Source: Arachnia propionica (GTDB lineage: Bacteria > Actinomycetota > Actinomycetes > Propionibacteriales > Propionibacteriaceae). From it: a stretch of 64,000 bases of DNA. Shown here one piece after another: positions 45,838-55,092 of this stretch (the stretch's first letter is position 1; each line of letters opens with the position of its first letter). Both the position numbers and the translations under genes were made by a program. The notes below the pieces were generated by a model. The model ran no database searches. It was not told where the DNA came from and worked only from the letters and a program-made list of their open reading frames with translations. The stretch spans positions 121,170 to 185,169 of the forward strand of contig NZ_RQYT01000002.1 of NCBI RefSeq assembly GCF_003932785.1. Reading direction: 5' to 3'.

Positions 45838-46644
45838 TCAGGAGCCGACCCGCTGCTCGAGTTCCGTCTGCGCCGCGGACAGGGCCGTCTCGAGGTCCAG
45901 CGAATGACCGGTCAGCAGCTCGAACTGGTCGACGGCCTGCCCGGCCAGGAGCTCCAGGCCGGTGATGACGGTTTGCGACCCGGCGGCACAGCTGGCGAGC
46001 GGGGTCGGCCAGGGATCGTAGACCGCGTCGAAGAGCACCTCGGCGCGGCCCGCCCAGTAGGGGGCTCGCTGTGCAGTGGCCGCGACGGGGATGGTGTTCG
46101 CCAGGAGATCCACCGGGAGGATCGCCTCCTCGAGGGGCTGGGCGGTGGTGTCGATGCCGAGCGCGATCCCGAGGTCGACGATCCCGGCGGCCCGGTCGGG
46201 ATCCCGGGCCAGCACCGTCACCCGGGTGACGGCCAGTCCGGCGAGAGCCACGAGCAGTGACCGCGCGGTGGCGCCGTTGCCGACGATCGCGGCCGATCCC
46301 ACCGACCGGATCCCGCGTCGTCGGACCGCCCTGACGAATCCAGGGACGTCCGTGTTGTGGACCCGGGGCGTGTCCGAGAAGACGATGGTGTTGGCGGCAC
46401 CCACCAGGCGTGAGACCGCATCCGGTTCACCCAGGTCGAGCAGCCGGGCCTTGTGGGGGGCGGTGACGCTCAGTCCGGCCCAGTCCCCCTCCTCCCGGCG
46501 CGAGGCGACGAACCAGTCGACGTCGCCCGGGGACACCGTGATGGCGTCATAGGTCCAGTCCAGCCCCACCGCCCGGTACCCGGCCCGATGGATGGCCGGC
46601 GAGAGCGAGTGCTCGGCCGGATCCCCGATGACGGCGCACCGCAT
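45838..46644 (-). CDS. aroE: Shikimate dehydrogenase
   Basis: The start at 46644 overlaps the mltG stop by one base (TGATG), giving 268 residues. RCAVIGDPAEHSLSPAIHRAGY opens the substrate domain, with the SLSP motif. SVTAPHKARL stands where NVTxPxK is usual and still carries the catalytic lysine. A Rossmann domain with GNGATAR (about residue 120) binds NADP. It reduces 3-dehydroshikimate. Confidence 0.94.
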   Translation of the reverse strand: MRCAVIGDPAEHSLSPAIHRAGYRAVGLDWTYDAITVSPGDVDWFVASRREEGDWAGLSVTAPHKARLLDLGEPDAVSRLVGAANTIVFSDTPRVHNTDVPGFVRAVRRRGIRSVGSAAIVGNGATARSLLVALAGLAVTRVTVLARDPDRAAGIVDLGIALGIDTTAQPLEEAILPVDLLANTIPVAATAQRAPYWAGRAEVLFDAVYDPWPTPLASCAAGSQTVITGLELLAGQAVDQFELLTGHSLDLETALSAAQTELEQRVGS

Positions 46645-47756
46645 CAGGTGCAGCGCCCGGGGTGGGACTGGCACCAGGCCTGGAACAGTGCGACGTTCTT
46701 GTCGTGCTCCGCGCCGGTCTCGGCGAAACGGGTCTCACCGGTGTCGAGATCCACCGTCGTGAAGAACAGGTAGTTGTGGTCCGCCGGACGCATCGCCGCC
46801 TCCAGGGCCGCCTTTCCGGGGTTGCTGATGGGTCCGGGCGGCAGGCCCTTGTACATGTACGTGTTGTACGGGGAGTCGACGGCTCGGTCCGCCTCCAGGG
46901 TCGTCACCCTGGTGAAATCCCCCACGGCGTAGTGGACGGTGGAGTCGAACTGCAGCGGCATGTCAGCGGCGAGTCGGTTGTAGACCACCCTGGCCACCAT
47001 GGCCCGGTCCTCGTCCCGGGCCGCCTCACGTTCCACCAGGGAGGCCACGATGAGCACCTCGTAGGGGGACACCCCGAGCGCAGCAGCCGCCGCCTCCAGC
47101 TCCACGGCGCCGGCCACCTTGTTGAACTGCGCCACCTGCTGCTTCAGCACCGCGAGCGCGGAGACCGGCTCCGCGACCTCGTAGGTGTCGGGGAACAGGA
47201 AACCCTCGGCGTTCCCATTGGCCCAGGACGGCAGGCCGAGCTCCGGGGATGCAGCTGCCTCCTGGAGTTGCTCGATGCTGAGCCCCAGCTCCTCCCCGAG
47301 CTCCTTCCACTGCATCACATTGGGCTGCCCCTCCTTGATCCGGACCCTGAGCGCCACCCGGTTGTCCGGGTCCTGCATCATGTCCAGGGCCGTCTTGGCC
47401 GGGATCTCGGTGCGGAACCGGTAGCGCCCCCAGTCGAGTTTGGCCGTCGGGTTGTTTCGCGCAACCTTTCGGAAGGTGGAAACAGACTTGATCACTCCGT
47501 TGCTCACCAGGATGTTTCCGATGTCCGTGGCACTGGAGCCCTCCGGGATGAACAGCACCACCTCCTCCCGGCCCTCGCCGACGAAGTCCTCCTCGGCGCG
47601 CCAAGAAACCCACGTGTCGCGAGCCTTGTCAAAGACGAACCAGCCGCCGCCTACGAGCACGAACAGGGCGAGCAGCACCGCGAAGGCACTGCGGGCGTGA
47701 TAGCCGAACTTGCGCCAGTTGAACTTGGCGTCGTTGTCGACGAATGCGGGACTCAC
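46644..47756 (-). CDS. mltG: Endolytic murein transglycosylase
   Basis: The 370-residue YceG/MltG-family protein has one transmembrane helix (FAVLLALFVLVGGGWFVF, about 29-46) after a cytoplasmic N-terminus, a LysM-like segment, and the catalytic domain with IVASLVEREAARDED holding the essential glutamate. It cuts nascent glycan strands at the membrane. The start is a GTG overlapping the ruvX stop (GTGA). Confidence 0.94.
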   Translation of the reverse strand: MSPAFVDNDAKFNWRKFGYHARSAFAVLLALFVLVGGGWFVFDKARDTWVSWRAEEDFVGEGREEVVLFIPEGSSATDIGNILVSNGVIKSVSTFRKVARNNPTAKLDWGRYRFRTEIPAKTALDMMQDPDNRVALRVRIKEGQPNVMQWKELGEELGLSIEQLQEAAASPELGLPSWANGNAEGFLFPDTYEVAEPVSALAVLKQQVAQFNKVAGAVELEAAAAALGVSPYEVLIVASLVEREAARDEDRAMVARVVYNRLAADMPLQFDSTVHYAVGDFTRVTTLEADRAVDSPYNTYMYKGLPPGPISNPGKAALEAAMRPADHNYLFFTTVDLDTGETRFAETGAEHDKNVALFQAWCQSHPGRCT

Positions 47757-48211
47757 TCCGTCTCCTCTCCAAGGGCCGTCCCGGCCGAGGCACCACTGGC
47801 CTCGAGATCCAGTGCCCGTTGCAGGATCTCGACCGCCGCCGCCTGGTCGATGACCGATCGTTGTCGGCGTTGGGAACGCCCGACGCTTCCAAGACTACGC
47901 GACGCCCCGGCCGTACTGAGTCGCTCGTCGACGAGACGGATCGGGACGCCGGGGACGCGGGCCGCGAGCAGCCCCGCCTGTTGGATGACGAACTCTGCTG
48001 CGAAGGAGCGTTCCCCCTTCAGGGTCAGTGGCAGCCCCACGTAGATGATGCCCGGCTCGTACTCGGCCACCAGCTCCGCCAGGCGGCCCAACTCCCCGCC
48101 GTTGACCGCGATCGTCTCGACCGGGTAGGCGAACCGGGTGCCGCGGTTGCTCGCGGCCACCCCGATCCTGGCCTTGCCCCAGTCGATACCGAGGCGTCCC
48201 CCATCAGCCAC
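47753..48211 (-). CDS. ruvX: YqgF/RuvX-family RNase H-fold nuclease
   Basis: From the GTG at 48211 the product has 152 residues and starts straight into LGIDWGKARIGVAASN, whose aspartate is catalytic. VGLPLTLKGER (about 63) and VDERLSTAGA (about 98) are the other family motifs. A frame open further upstream belongs to alaS. The GTG lies eight bases inside the alaS end. The family processes 16S rRNA ends in E. coli and is sometimes called a Holliday junction resolvase. Confidence 0.92.
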   Translation of the reverse strand: MADGGRLGIDWGKARIGVAASNRGTRFAYPVETIAVNGGELGRLAELVAEYEPGIIYVGLPLTLKGERSFAAEFVIQQAGLLAARVPGVPIRLVDERLSTAGASRSLGSVGRSQRRQRSVIDQAAAVEILQRALDLEASGASAGTALGEETE

Positions 48212-50858
48212 GAGCCGCCAAGCAGGCCTCGACCGCGGCCACGGCCTGCGGCGCCGCATCCGGGTTGGAGCCACCGCCCTGGGCGAGATCGTCCTTTCCG
48301 CCGCCCTTGCCGCCCATGGCCTCGCAGGCGACGGCGATGAGTGCACCCGCCCTGATCCCGAGTTCCCGGGCACCTGCGTTCGTGGCGACGACGGCAGCAG
48401 CCTTGGTCCCGGCGCCTCCCGCGAGGGCCACGACTCCCGGCTCCTCGCCGAGCCGCTCCCTGAGATCCAGCGCGAGGGTCCTGAGGTCCCCGCCTGCCAC
48501 GCCGGGCAACGCCACCCCGACGAGCCGCACCCCGCCAACCATGCGCGCCCCGTCGACCAGCTCACCGGCGCGGGCGACCAGTTTCTCGGCCTGGAGCGCC
48601 GCGATCTGCTTCTCCGCGGCCTTCAACTGGGTGACGAGCTTCTCGACCCGCTCGACCAGCTGATCCGGCTGGACCCGGAGGCTGTCGGTGAGCGTGTTGA
48701 CGAGGGCACGTTCAGCGGCGAACCGGTCGAACGCATCCGCGGCGACCAGGGCCTCCACCCGTCGCACCCCGGAACCGATGGACGATTCGCTCAACAGATT
48801 CAGCATCCCGATCTGCGCGGTGTTGGGCACGTGGGTGCCGCCGCACAGTTCCCGGGACCAGGGGCCCGCCAACTCGACCATCCGGACGATCGGCGGGTAC
48901 TTCTCCCCGAACATGGCCATGGCACCGAGCGCCTTGGCCTCCTCCAGGGGCATCTCCTGGGCCGTGACCTCGAATCCCTCGCGGATCGCCTCGTTCGCGC
49001 GCTGCTCGATCTCCAGTCGGAGCGCATCCCCCAGCCCCTGGGTGGAGGAGAAGTCGAAGCGGAGGTACCCCGGCTTGTTGTAGGAACCGGCCTGGGTGGC
49101 GGTGGATCCGACGAGCTCGCGCAGGGCGGCGTGGATGATGTGGGTGGCGGTGTGGGCCTGGGATCCGGCATGACGAGCCTGGGCATCCACACGGGCCGCG
49201 CTGCTGGAACCGACGGCCACGTCCCCCAGCAGCTGTACCCGGTGGACGATGAGGCCCGGCACGGGGCGCTGGACGTCAAGGACGTCGGCCTGCCACCCGT
49301 CCCCGGAGATCTGCCCGGAGTCGGCCTCCTGACCACCTGACTCGGCGTAGAAAGGGGTGGCGTCGAGCACGAGCTCAACGACGCTGCCGTCGGTCGCGGA
49401 ATCCACGACCTCACCGTCGGCGATGATCCCGATCACCCGGGCGTCGTGCTCGAGCTCGGTGTAGCCCACGAAGGGGGTCTCAGCGCGCTCGCGCAGCTCC
49501 CGATAGGCGTCGAGGCTGGCGGAGCCGCCCTTCTTGGCCCGGGCATCCGCCCTCGCGCGGTCCTTCTGCTCCTGCATGAGCGCCCGGAAACGGTCGCGGT
49601 CCACGTCGAGACCGGCCTCGGCGGCCATCTCCAGGGTGAGGTCGATGGGGAAACCGTAGGTGTCGTGCAGCTGGAAGGCATCCTCGCCGGGCAGGGAGGA
49701 GCTGCCCTCGTCCTTCGCGCGACGCACCGCGAGGTCGAAGATCTGCGTCCCGGCGGCCAGGGTCCGCCGGAAGCTCTCCTCCTCGTGCCCGCTGACCTGG
49801 GCGACCCGGTCCCAGGCCTCGAGGATCTCCGGGTAGGAGATGCTCATGACGTCCCGGCTCACGGGGAGCAACTCGCCCAGCACGGGCTCCTCGACGCCCA
49901 GCAGCCGCATGGCGCGGATGGACCGGCGCAGCAGGCGACGCAGCACGTAGCCGCGGGCCTCGTTGCCGGGGGTCACCCCGTCGGTCATGAGCATGAGCGA
50001 GGAACGGATGTGGTCCGCGACGACGCGGAACCGGATGTCGTCGACGGGATCCGCCCCGTAGCGACGACCCGACAGTTCGGCGGCCTTGGCGATGACCGGG
50101 TAGACCTCGTCCGTCTCGTACATGTTCGCCACGCCCTGGAGCAGGTACGCGGTCCGCTCCAACCCGCCACCGGTGTCGATGTTGCGGGTGGCCAGCGACC
50201 GGACGACGTCGAAGCGGTCCTTCGCCGTGACGTTGGTGATCTCCTCCTGCTGGAAGACCAGGTTCCAGATCTCGAGGAAACGGTCCTCGTCAGCCTCTGG
50301 TCCCCCGTCCGGTCCGAACTCCGGGCCACGGTCGATGTAGATCTCCGAGCAGGGACCGCCGGGGCCGGGAACGCCCATGTGCCAGTAGTTGTCCTTGTGG
50401 CCACGCTCCTGGATCCGTGATCGGGGCACCCCGGCCTTCTGCCAGAGGTCGATGGTCTCCTGGTCGCCGTGGAGCGCCGTCACCCAGACCTGATCCGGGT
50501 GGAAGCCGAAACCACCGTTGTGGGCCTCCGAGGTCACCAACTCCCACGCGTAGTTGATGGCGCCTTCCTTGAAGTAGTCCCCGAACGAGAAGTTCCCCGT
50601 CATCTGGAAGAACGTGCCGTGCCGGGTGGTCCTGCCCACCTCGTCGATGTCCAGGGTGCGCACGCACTTCTGCACGCTCACGGCGCGTTTGAAGGGGGTC
50701 GGCTCCTCTCCCATGAAGTAGGGCTTGAACGGGACCATTCCAGCGTTGACGAACAGCAGGGTGGGGTCGTTGTACAGCAGCGAGGCCGAGGGGACGATGG
50801 TGTGTCCGTTCCTCGCGAAGTACTCGATGAACCGGCTCCGAATCTCGGAGATCTTCAT
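48204..50858 (-). CDS. alaS: Alanyl-tRNA synthetase
   Basis: The 884-residue class II synthetase starts IRSRFIEYFARNGHTIVPSASLL and has a full catalytic domain. The editing domain has HTATHIIHAAL and CGGTHVPNTAQIG, giving the zinc ligands that clear mischarged Ser and Gly. The C-Ala domain ends in GGKGGGKDDLAQGGG. All modules are intact. It is followed by ruvX and mltG, a standard actinobacterial order. Confidence 0.97.
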   Translation of the reverse strand: MKISEIRSRFIEYFARNGHTIVPSASLLYNDPTLLFVNAGMVPFKPYFMGEEPTPFKRAVSVQKCVRTLDIDEVGRTTRHGTFFQMTGNFSFGDYFKEGAINYAWELVTSEAHNGGFGFHPDQVWVTALHGDQETIDLWQKAGVPRSRIQERGHKDNYWHMGVPGPGGPCSEIYIDRGPEFGPDGGPEADEDRFLEIWNLVFQQEEITNVTAKDRFDVVRSLATRNIDTGGGLERTAYLLQGVANMYETDEVYPVIAKAAELSGRRYGADPVDDIRFRVVADHIRSSLMLMTDGVTPGNEARGYVLRRLLRRSIRAMRLLGVEEPVLGELLPVSRDVMSISYPEILEAWDRVAQVSGHEEESFRRTLAAGTQIFDLAVRRAKDEGSSSLPGEDAFQLHDTYGFPIDLTLEMAAEAGLDVDRDRFRALMQEQKDRARADARAKKGGSASLDAYRELRERAETPFVGYTELEHDARVIGIIADGEVVDSATDGSVVELVLDATPFYAESGGQEADSGQISGDGWQADVLDVQRPVPGLIVHRVQLLGDVAVGSSSAARVDAQARHAGSQAHTATHIIHAALRELVGSTATQAGSYNKPGYLRFDFSSTQGLGDALRLEIEQRANEAIREGFEVTAQEMPLEEAKALGAMAMFGEKYPPIVRMVELAGPWSRELCGGTHVPNTAQIGMLNLLSESSIGSGVRRVEALVAADAFDRFAAERALVNTLTDSLRVQPDQLVERVEKLVTQLKAAEKQIAALQAEKLVARAGELVDGARMVGGVRLVGVALPGVAGGDLRTLALDLRERLGEEPGVVALAGGAGTKAAAVVATNAGARELGIRAGALIAVACEAMGGKGGGKDDLAQGGGSNPDAAPQAVAAVEACLAARG

Positions 50859-50880
50859 GCGTGGATTCCTTGTGGTTGGG

Positions 50881-51111
50881 TCACGGGGTGACCTCGAGGT
50901 TGAGCTCCTGACGGAGTTCCTCCTCGCGGGCCCGCTTGGCTGACTGGAAGGTGGCGTAGAACTCGCCGATGCTGGAGGCGGCGCGCCGGCCGGTGTTCTC
51001 GACGCGTTCGGCGACCCCCTTGGGGGTGAACTGTCGCAGCCAGCGCCTGCCGTTGATCGCGACGGCGATCGTGGTCGCGACCCCGGCCATGAACCAGAAG
51101 AGCCGACTCAC
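50881..51111 (-). CDS. DUF6167-type small membrane protein
   Basis: The 76-residue protein has one N-terminal helix (LFWFMAGVATTIAVAI), a basic stretch (RRWLRQFTPKGVAERVE) and an amphipathic helical tail (EFYATFQSAKRAREEELRQELN). It matches the small DUF6167 proteins encoded between a DUF948 gene and alaS in actinobacteria. The function is unknown. It overlaps the DUF948 gene by four bases. Confidence 0.8.
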   Translation of the reverse strand: MSRLFWFMAGVATTIAVAINGRRWLRQFTPKGVAERVENTGRRAASSIGEFYATFQSAKRAREEELRQELNLEVTP

Positions 51112-51485
51112 TTCCTACGTCCTTTCAGTGCGGCTCGCACCCCGTGGGTGAGGGCGGCGGCCTTGACGACGGGGCGTCCGAGGGTGACGACGAACAGCTG
51201 GGACAGGCTCGCGGCGTTCTCGCTCACCACGGTGGCGTGGCCGGACACCTTGGCGAGGTCCTCCGTCACGAGGGAGAGCTTGGCGATCTCGTCGTTGGTG
51301 TTCTCGACGGTGCTGCGCAGCTCGTGGAGAACCGGCACCGAGTGCTGCCCCAGGTCCCGCACCGCGAGACGGACCTCGTCGAGGGTCCTGCCGAGCTTGA
51401 GGAGGGGAACAGCGGCCAACCCGACGAGCACACACAGGGCGACGGCGGCGATCAGACCCGCCACTTCGCCAAGGGTCACGGTCAT
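51108..51485 (-). CDS. DUF948-domain membrane protein
   Basis: The 125-residue protein has an N-terminal helix (EVAGLIAAVALCVLVGLAAVPLLKLG) followed by a long coiled helical region (VRLAVRDLGQHSVPVLHELRSTVENTNDEIAKLSLVTEDLAKVSG), as in DUF948. The basic tail ends RAALKGRRK. The function is unknown. It probably forms a pair with the DUF6167 protein behind it. Confidence 0.85.
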   Translation of the reverse strand: MTVTLGEVAGLIAAVALCVLVGLAAVPLLKLGRTLDEVRLAVRDLGQHSVPVLHELRSTVENTNDEIAKLSLVTEDLAKVSGHATVVSENAASLSQLFVVTLGRPVVKAAALTHGVRAALKGRRK

Positions 51486-51539
51486 GTTCTTCTTCCTTCC
51501 GGGTCGCTGTTCCGCGCCAACTCTAGCCGACGGGGGACG

Positions 51540-52892
51540 TCAACGACCCAGCAGCCGACGCACATTGGCGAGCTGTTCCCCAACGGCCGCCTCCGCTCCG
51601 TGCGTCGTCGGCAGGTAGTAGCGCGCCTCGCGGAGGTCCTCGGGCAGGTAGGTCTGCTGGGCCACCCCCTCGGCGGTGTCGTGGGGATACACGTATCCCT
51701 GGCCATGGCCCAGCGCCTTGGCGCCGGCGTAGTGGGCGTCCCTCAGGTGGGCGGGCACCTCCCGTCCCCTGCCGGCACGCACGTCCTGCAATGCCGCCTC
51801 GATGGCCAGGTAGGCCGCGTTCGACTTGGGGGCGGCCGCAGCGGCGACGGTGGCATGGGCCAGGGTGATCCTCGCCTCCGGCATCCCGAGCAGCTGGACC
51901 GCCTGGGCCGCCGCGACGCAGGTCGCCAGCACCCCGGAGGCAGCCATGCCGATGTCCTCACTCGCGGAGATCATCAGTCGGCGCGCGATGAAGCGCGGAT
52001 CCTCCCCCGCCTCGAGCATCCGCGCCAGATAGTGCAGGGCCGCATCGACATCGGAACCGCGGATCGACTTGATGAAGGCGGAGATCACGTCGTAGTGCTG
52101 GTCCCCGTCACGGTCGTAGCGCACCGCGGCCCGATCGACCGCCTGCGTGAGCACCTCGGGGGTGATCTCGGCGAGCGACAGGGCCTCGGCCGAGGCGGCG
52201 GCCTCCTCGAGGTAGGTGAGCGCCCGACGCGCGTCGCCCCCGGAGAGCCGGACGAGGTCCTCCCTTGCCTCGGGGCTGAGCCCCATACGCCCGCCTAGCC
52301 CACGATCATCGGTCACCGCCCGATCGATCAGGGCCGCGATGTCCTCGTCGGTGAGGGGATGGAGACGCAGGAGCAGGGAACGGGACAGCAGTGGCGAGAT
52401 CACCGAGAAGCTCGGGTTCTCGGTCGTGGCGGCGATGAGGGTGACCAGCCGGTTCTCCACGGCGGGCAGGAGGGCGTCCTGCTGGGACTTCGAGAACCGG
52501 TGCACCTCGTCGATGAACAACACGGTCGAGCGTCCCTTCGCCAGTTCCGCACGTGCCCGATCCAGCTCCGCCCGCAGCTCCTTCACCCCGACGGTGACCG
52601 CGGACAGCTCCACGAAGCGCGCCCCGGAGGCCCGGGAGACGATGGAGGCGAGCGTGGTCTTGCCCACCCCCGGGGGGCCCCAGAGGAACACGCTCATGGG
52701 CTGGCCTGCCACGAGACGGCGCAGCGGCGACCCGGGGGTCAGCAGGTGCTGCTGACCGACGATCTCCTCAAGGGATGCCGGCCGCATCCGGACTGCGAGT
52801 GGGGCTCCATCGCTCCGGGTATCCGCCAGCGACCCCCCGGTGCGTGCCGGTGTCGGGTCGATGTTGCCGAACAGGTCCTCGTTCACGGGCAC
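51540..52892 (-). CDS. rarA: Replication-associated recombination ATPase RarA
   Basis: The 450-residue AAA+ protein has the P-loop GPPGVGKTT at 72-80, [21 protein letters not shown] (Walker B, about 127) and [17 protein letters not shown] (sensor 1, about 152). The C-terminal helical tetramerisation region follows (EDIGMAASG onward). It acts at stalled forks. The start is a GTG at 52892. A second GTG two codons on is equally possible and would lie eight bases after a TAGAGT box. It begins the long minus-strand run. Confidence 0.93.
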   Translation of the reverse strand: MPVNEDLFGNIDPTPARTGGSLADTRSDGAPLAVRMRPASLEEIVGQQHLLTPGSPLRRLVAGQPMSVFLWGPPGVGKTTLASIVSRASGARFVELSAVTVGVKELRAELDRARAELAKGRSTVLFIDEVHRFSKSQQDALLPAVENRLVTLIAATTENPSFSVISPLLSRSLLLRLHPLTDEDIAALIDRAVTDDRGLGGRMGLSPEAREDLVRLSGGDARRALTYLEEAAASAEALSLAEITPEVLTQAVDRAAVRYDRDGDQHYDVISAFIKSIRGSDVDAALHYLARMLEAGEDPRFIARRLMISASEDIGMAASGVLATCVAAAQAVQLLGMPEARITLAHATVAAAAAPKSNAAYLAIEAALQDVRAGRGREVPAHLRDAHYAGAKALGHGQGYVYPHDTAEGVAQQTYLPEDLREARYYLPTTHGAEAAVGEQLANVRRLLGR

Positions 52893-53002
52893 CCACTCTA
52901 TAGAGCGGATGCCCGCGACAGCCTCGGCGCTCGGCGGTCGTGGCTCGGGCGTAGTAGGTTGTTCCTCTCCCCTGTTCCGCCCTCACCCCGGTTTCCTGCT
53001 CT

Positions 53003-53007
53003 GGAGG
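53003..53007 (+). promoter_or_regulatory. Ribosome binding site of the Bcr/CflA gene
   Basis: GGAGG lies five bases before the ATG at 53012 and fixes that start. Confidence 0.6.
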
Positions 53008-53011
53008 ACCC

Positions 53012-54232
53012 ATGAGTGAACATCTCGGGGACCGCTTCAGCACCCGCCGCCGCGTGGCGATCATCGTCACCCTGGGGCTGCTCACCGGTCTCGGCCCGTT
53101 CACGATCGACCTGTACCTGCCGACCTTCCCCAACCTCAAGCTGGACCTGGTGATCACGGACCCGCAGGTCCAGATGACCCTGTCCGCCACGACCCTCGGA
53201 TTTGCGCTCGGCCAGCTGCTGGTCGGGCCGGTCAGTGACCGCTTCGGGCGGCGGATCCCCCTTGTGGTCGCCTGTGCCGTGCACATCATCGCCTCGGTGC
53301 TCGTGGCCGCCGCCCCCAACGTGGTCTTCCTGACCGCAATGCGGGCGCTGCAGGGCATCGGGGCGGCGGGCGGGGCCGTGGTTGCGATGGCGATGGCACG
53401 GGATCTGTTCTCCGGGAAACGGTTGGTGGTGATGATGTCCCGGTTGGCCCTGGTCAACGGGTTGGCCCCGATCCTCGCCCCCGTGATCGGTTCCTGGCTG
53501 GTGACCGTGACCCACTGGCGGGGCGTGTTCTGGGCGTTGGCCGGGTACGGCACCCTGGTGCTCCTGCTCCTGGTCCTCCTCATCCCGGAGACCCGTACGC
53601 CTGCCGAACGCACCCGTGGCGGGGTCCACGAGCTGTTCCAGGCCTACCGGCGGGTGCTGGGTGACCGGTTGTTCCTCGGCATGCTCGGTACCGGCGGGTT
53701 CGCCTTCGCCGGGTTGTTCAGCTACGTCTCGACCTCCTCCACCCTGTTGCAGGAGACCTTCGGGCTGACCGAATCACAGTTCGGGTTGGTCTTCGCCATC
53801 TGCTCGGTGGGGGTGTTCCTCGGTGTGCAGAGCGGTAGCCGCCTCGCCCCACGCCTCGGTCCCCAGTGGGTGCTGGCGGCCGGGACGGCAGGCATGATCC
53901 TCGCGGCGTCGTTGTTGTTGCTGCTTGATGCCGCGCGGATCGGACACATCCCGTTGATCCCGGCGATGTTCGCCTTCACCCTGTCCTTCGGGTGCTGTGC
54001 CCCGAACGTCAACGTGCTGGCCTTGCAGAACCACCGGGCGGACTCCGGGGTGGCGGCCTCCCTCATGGGGGCGAGCTTCATGATCCTCGCCGCCTCGGTG
54101 GGGCCGATCATCGGGCTGTTCCCCCTCACCTCGGCGGCTCCCATGGCGCTGGCGATGCTGATCTGCGCCCTGCTCTCGACCACGATGTTGTGGACGGTCG
54201 CCCGCCCACGGAGCATCACCTTCCAGCTGTGA
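53012..54232 (+). CDS. Bcr/CflA-family multidrug MFS transporter
   Basis: The 406-residue protein has 12 predicted helices. The first contains the Bcr/CflA opening TGLGPFTIDLYLPTFPNLK (about residue 28), whose acidic residue in helix 1 is typical of drug/H+ antiporters. The loop GPVSDRFGRRIPL (about 71) is MFS motif A. The substrate is not predictable. It heads a two-gene plus-strand unit, and the next gene starts in a GTGA overlap with its stop. Confidence 0.9.
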   Translation: MSEHLGDRFSTRRRVAIIVTLGLLTGLGPFTIDLYLPTFPNLKLDLVITDPQVQMTLSATTLGFALGQLLVGPVSDRFGRRIPLVVACAVHIIASVLVAAAPNVVFLTAMRALQGIGAAGGAVVAMAMARDLFSGKRLVVMMSRLALVNGLAPILAPVIGSWLVTVTHWRGVFWALAGYGTLVLLLLVLLIPETRTPAERTRGGVHELFQAYRRVLGDRLFLGMLGTGGFAFAGLFSYVSTSSTLLQETFGLTESQFGLVFAICSVGVFLGVQSGSRLAPRLGPQWVLAAGTAGMILAASLLLLLDAARIGHIPLIPAMFAFTLSFGCCAPNVNVLALQNHRADSGVAASLMGASFMILAASVGPIIGLFPLTSAAPMALAMLICALLSTTMLWTVARPRSITFQL

Positions 54233-55092
54233 ACGCCCTGCTCGGGCGGATCCCGGCGGTTGTGCTGGTGCTGGCCGCCATCGTCTCCGTGCAACTGGGC
54301 TCCTCCCTGGCGAAGGGGCTCTTCACGGCCGCGCCCCCTCTCGTGGCGGCCTGGCTGCGGGTGACCGGTGCCGCCCTGCTGCTCGGGGTCATCGTGCGTC
54401 CCCGCCTGACCGGCCGCACCCCTGCCCAGTGGCGGCTCGTGATCGCCCATGCCGTGTGCCTGACCGGCATGAATGCGGTCTTCTACGAGGCGATCCGGCG
54501 GATCCCGGTGGGGATGGCCGTCACCTTCGAGTTCCTCGGCCCCCTGCTGGTGGCGATCCTCACCACGCGTCGACGCAGCGACTGGCTGTGGGCGTTGCTC
54601 GCGGCCGTCGGGGTGGCGATGCTGGGGTTCAGTCCGGAGCCCCTCGATCCCGTCGGGGTGGTGTTCGCCCTGACCGCGGGTGGCTGCTGGGCGCTGTACA
54701 TCATGCTCACCCCCCGCTTGGCCGAGCAGTGGGAGGGCTTCACGGGTCTCGCGACGGGGATGGCCCTCGGCACGGTGCTGCTCGGGCCCCTCGCCGTCCT
54801 GGCGACGCCCGGGTTCGGTCCGTGGTACGTCCATCCCTCGGTGTGGGTGATGGGTCTGGGACTGGGTCTGCTGAGTTCCGCGCTCCCCTACGGGCTGGAG
54901 CTGCGTGCACTCGAGCGCATGCCCCGCTCGACCTTCGGGATCCTCATGGCCCTCGAACCGGCTGCGGCGGCCCTCGTGGCGTGGGGGTGGCTCGGGGAGT
55001 CCCTGGGCTGGCACGAACTCGCCGCGATGACCATGGTCATCGCGGCGAGTGTCGGTACCGTCGTCAGCGCTCGGCGGGATCCTTCGGGGTGA
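54229..55092 (+). CDS. EamA-family (RhtA-like) exporter
   Basis: From the GTG at 54229 (overlapping the MFS stop) the product has 287 residues and ten hydrophobic segments in two EamA repeats. Motifs such as GSSLAKGLF at the start and [24 protein letters not shown] in the first repeat resemble RhtA, a threonine/homoserine exporter. Substrate assignment is tentative. The 3' end overlaps the opposed aspS end by 29 bases. A frame further upstream is a shadow of the MFS gene. Confidence 0.85.
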   Translation: MNALLGRIPAVVLVLAAIVSVQLGSSLAKGLFTAAPPLVAAWLRVTGAALLLGVIVRPRLTGRTPAQWRLVIAHAVCLTGMNAVFYEAIRRIPVGMAVTFEFLGPLLVAILTTRRRSDWLWALLAAVGVAMLGFSPEPLDPVGVVFALTAGGCWALYIMLTPRLAEQWEGFTGLATGMALGTVLLGPLAVLATPGFGPWYVHPSVWVMGLGLGLLSSALPYGLELRALERMPRSTFGILMALEPAAAALVAWGWLGESLGWHELAAMTMVIAASVGTVVSARRDPSG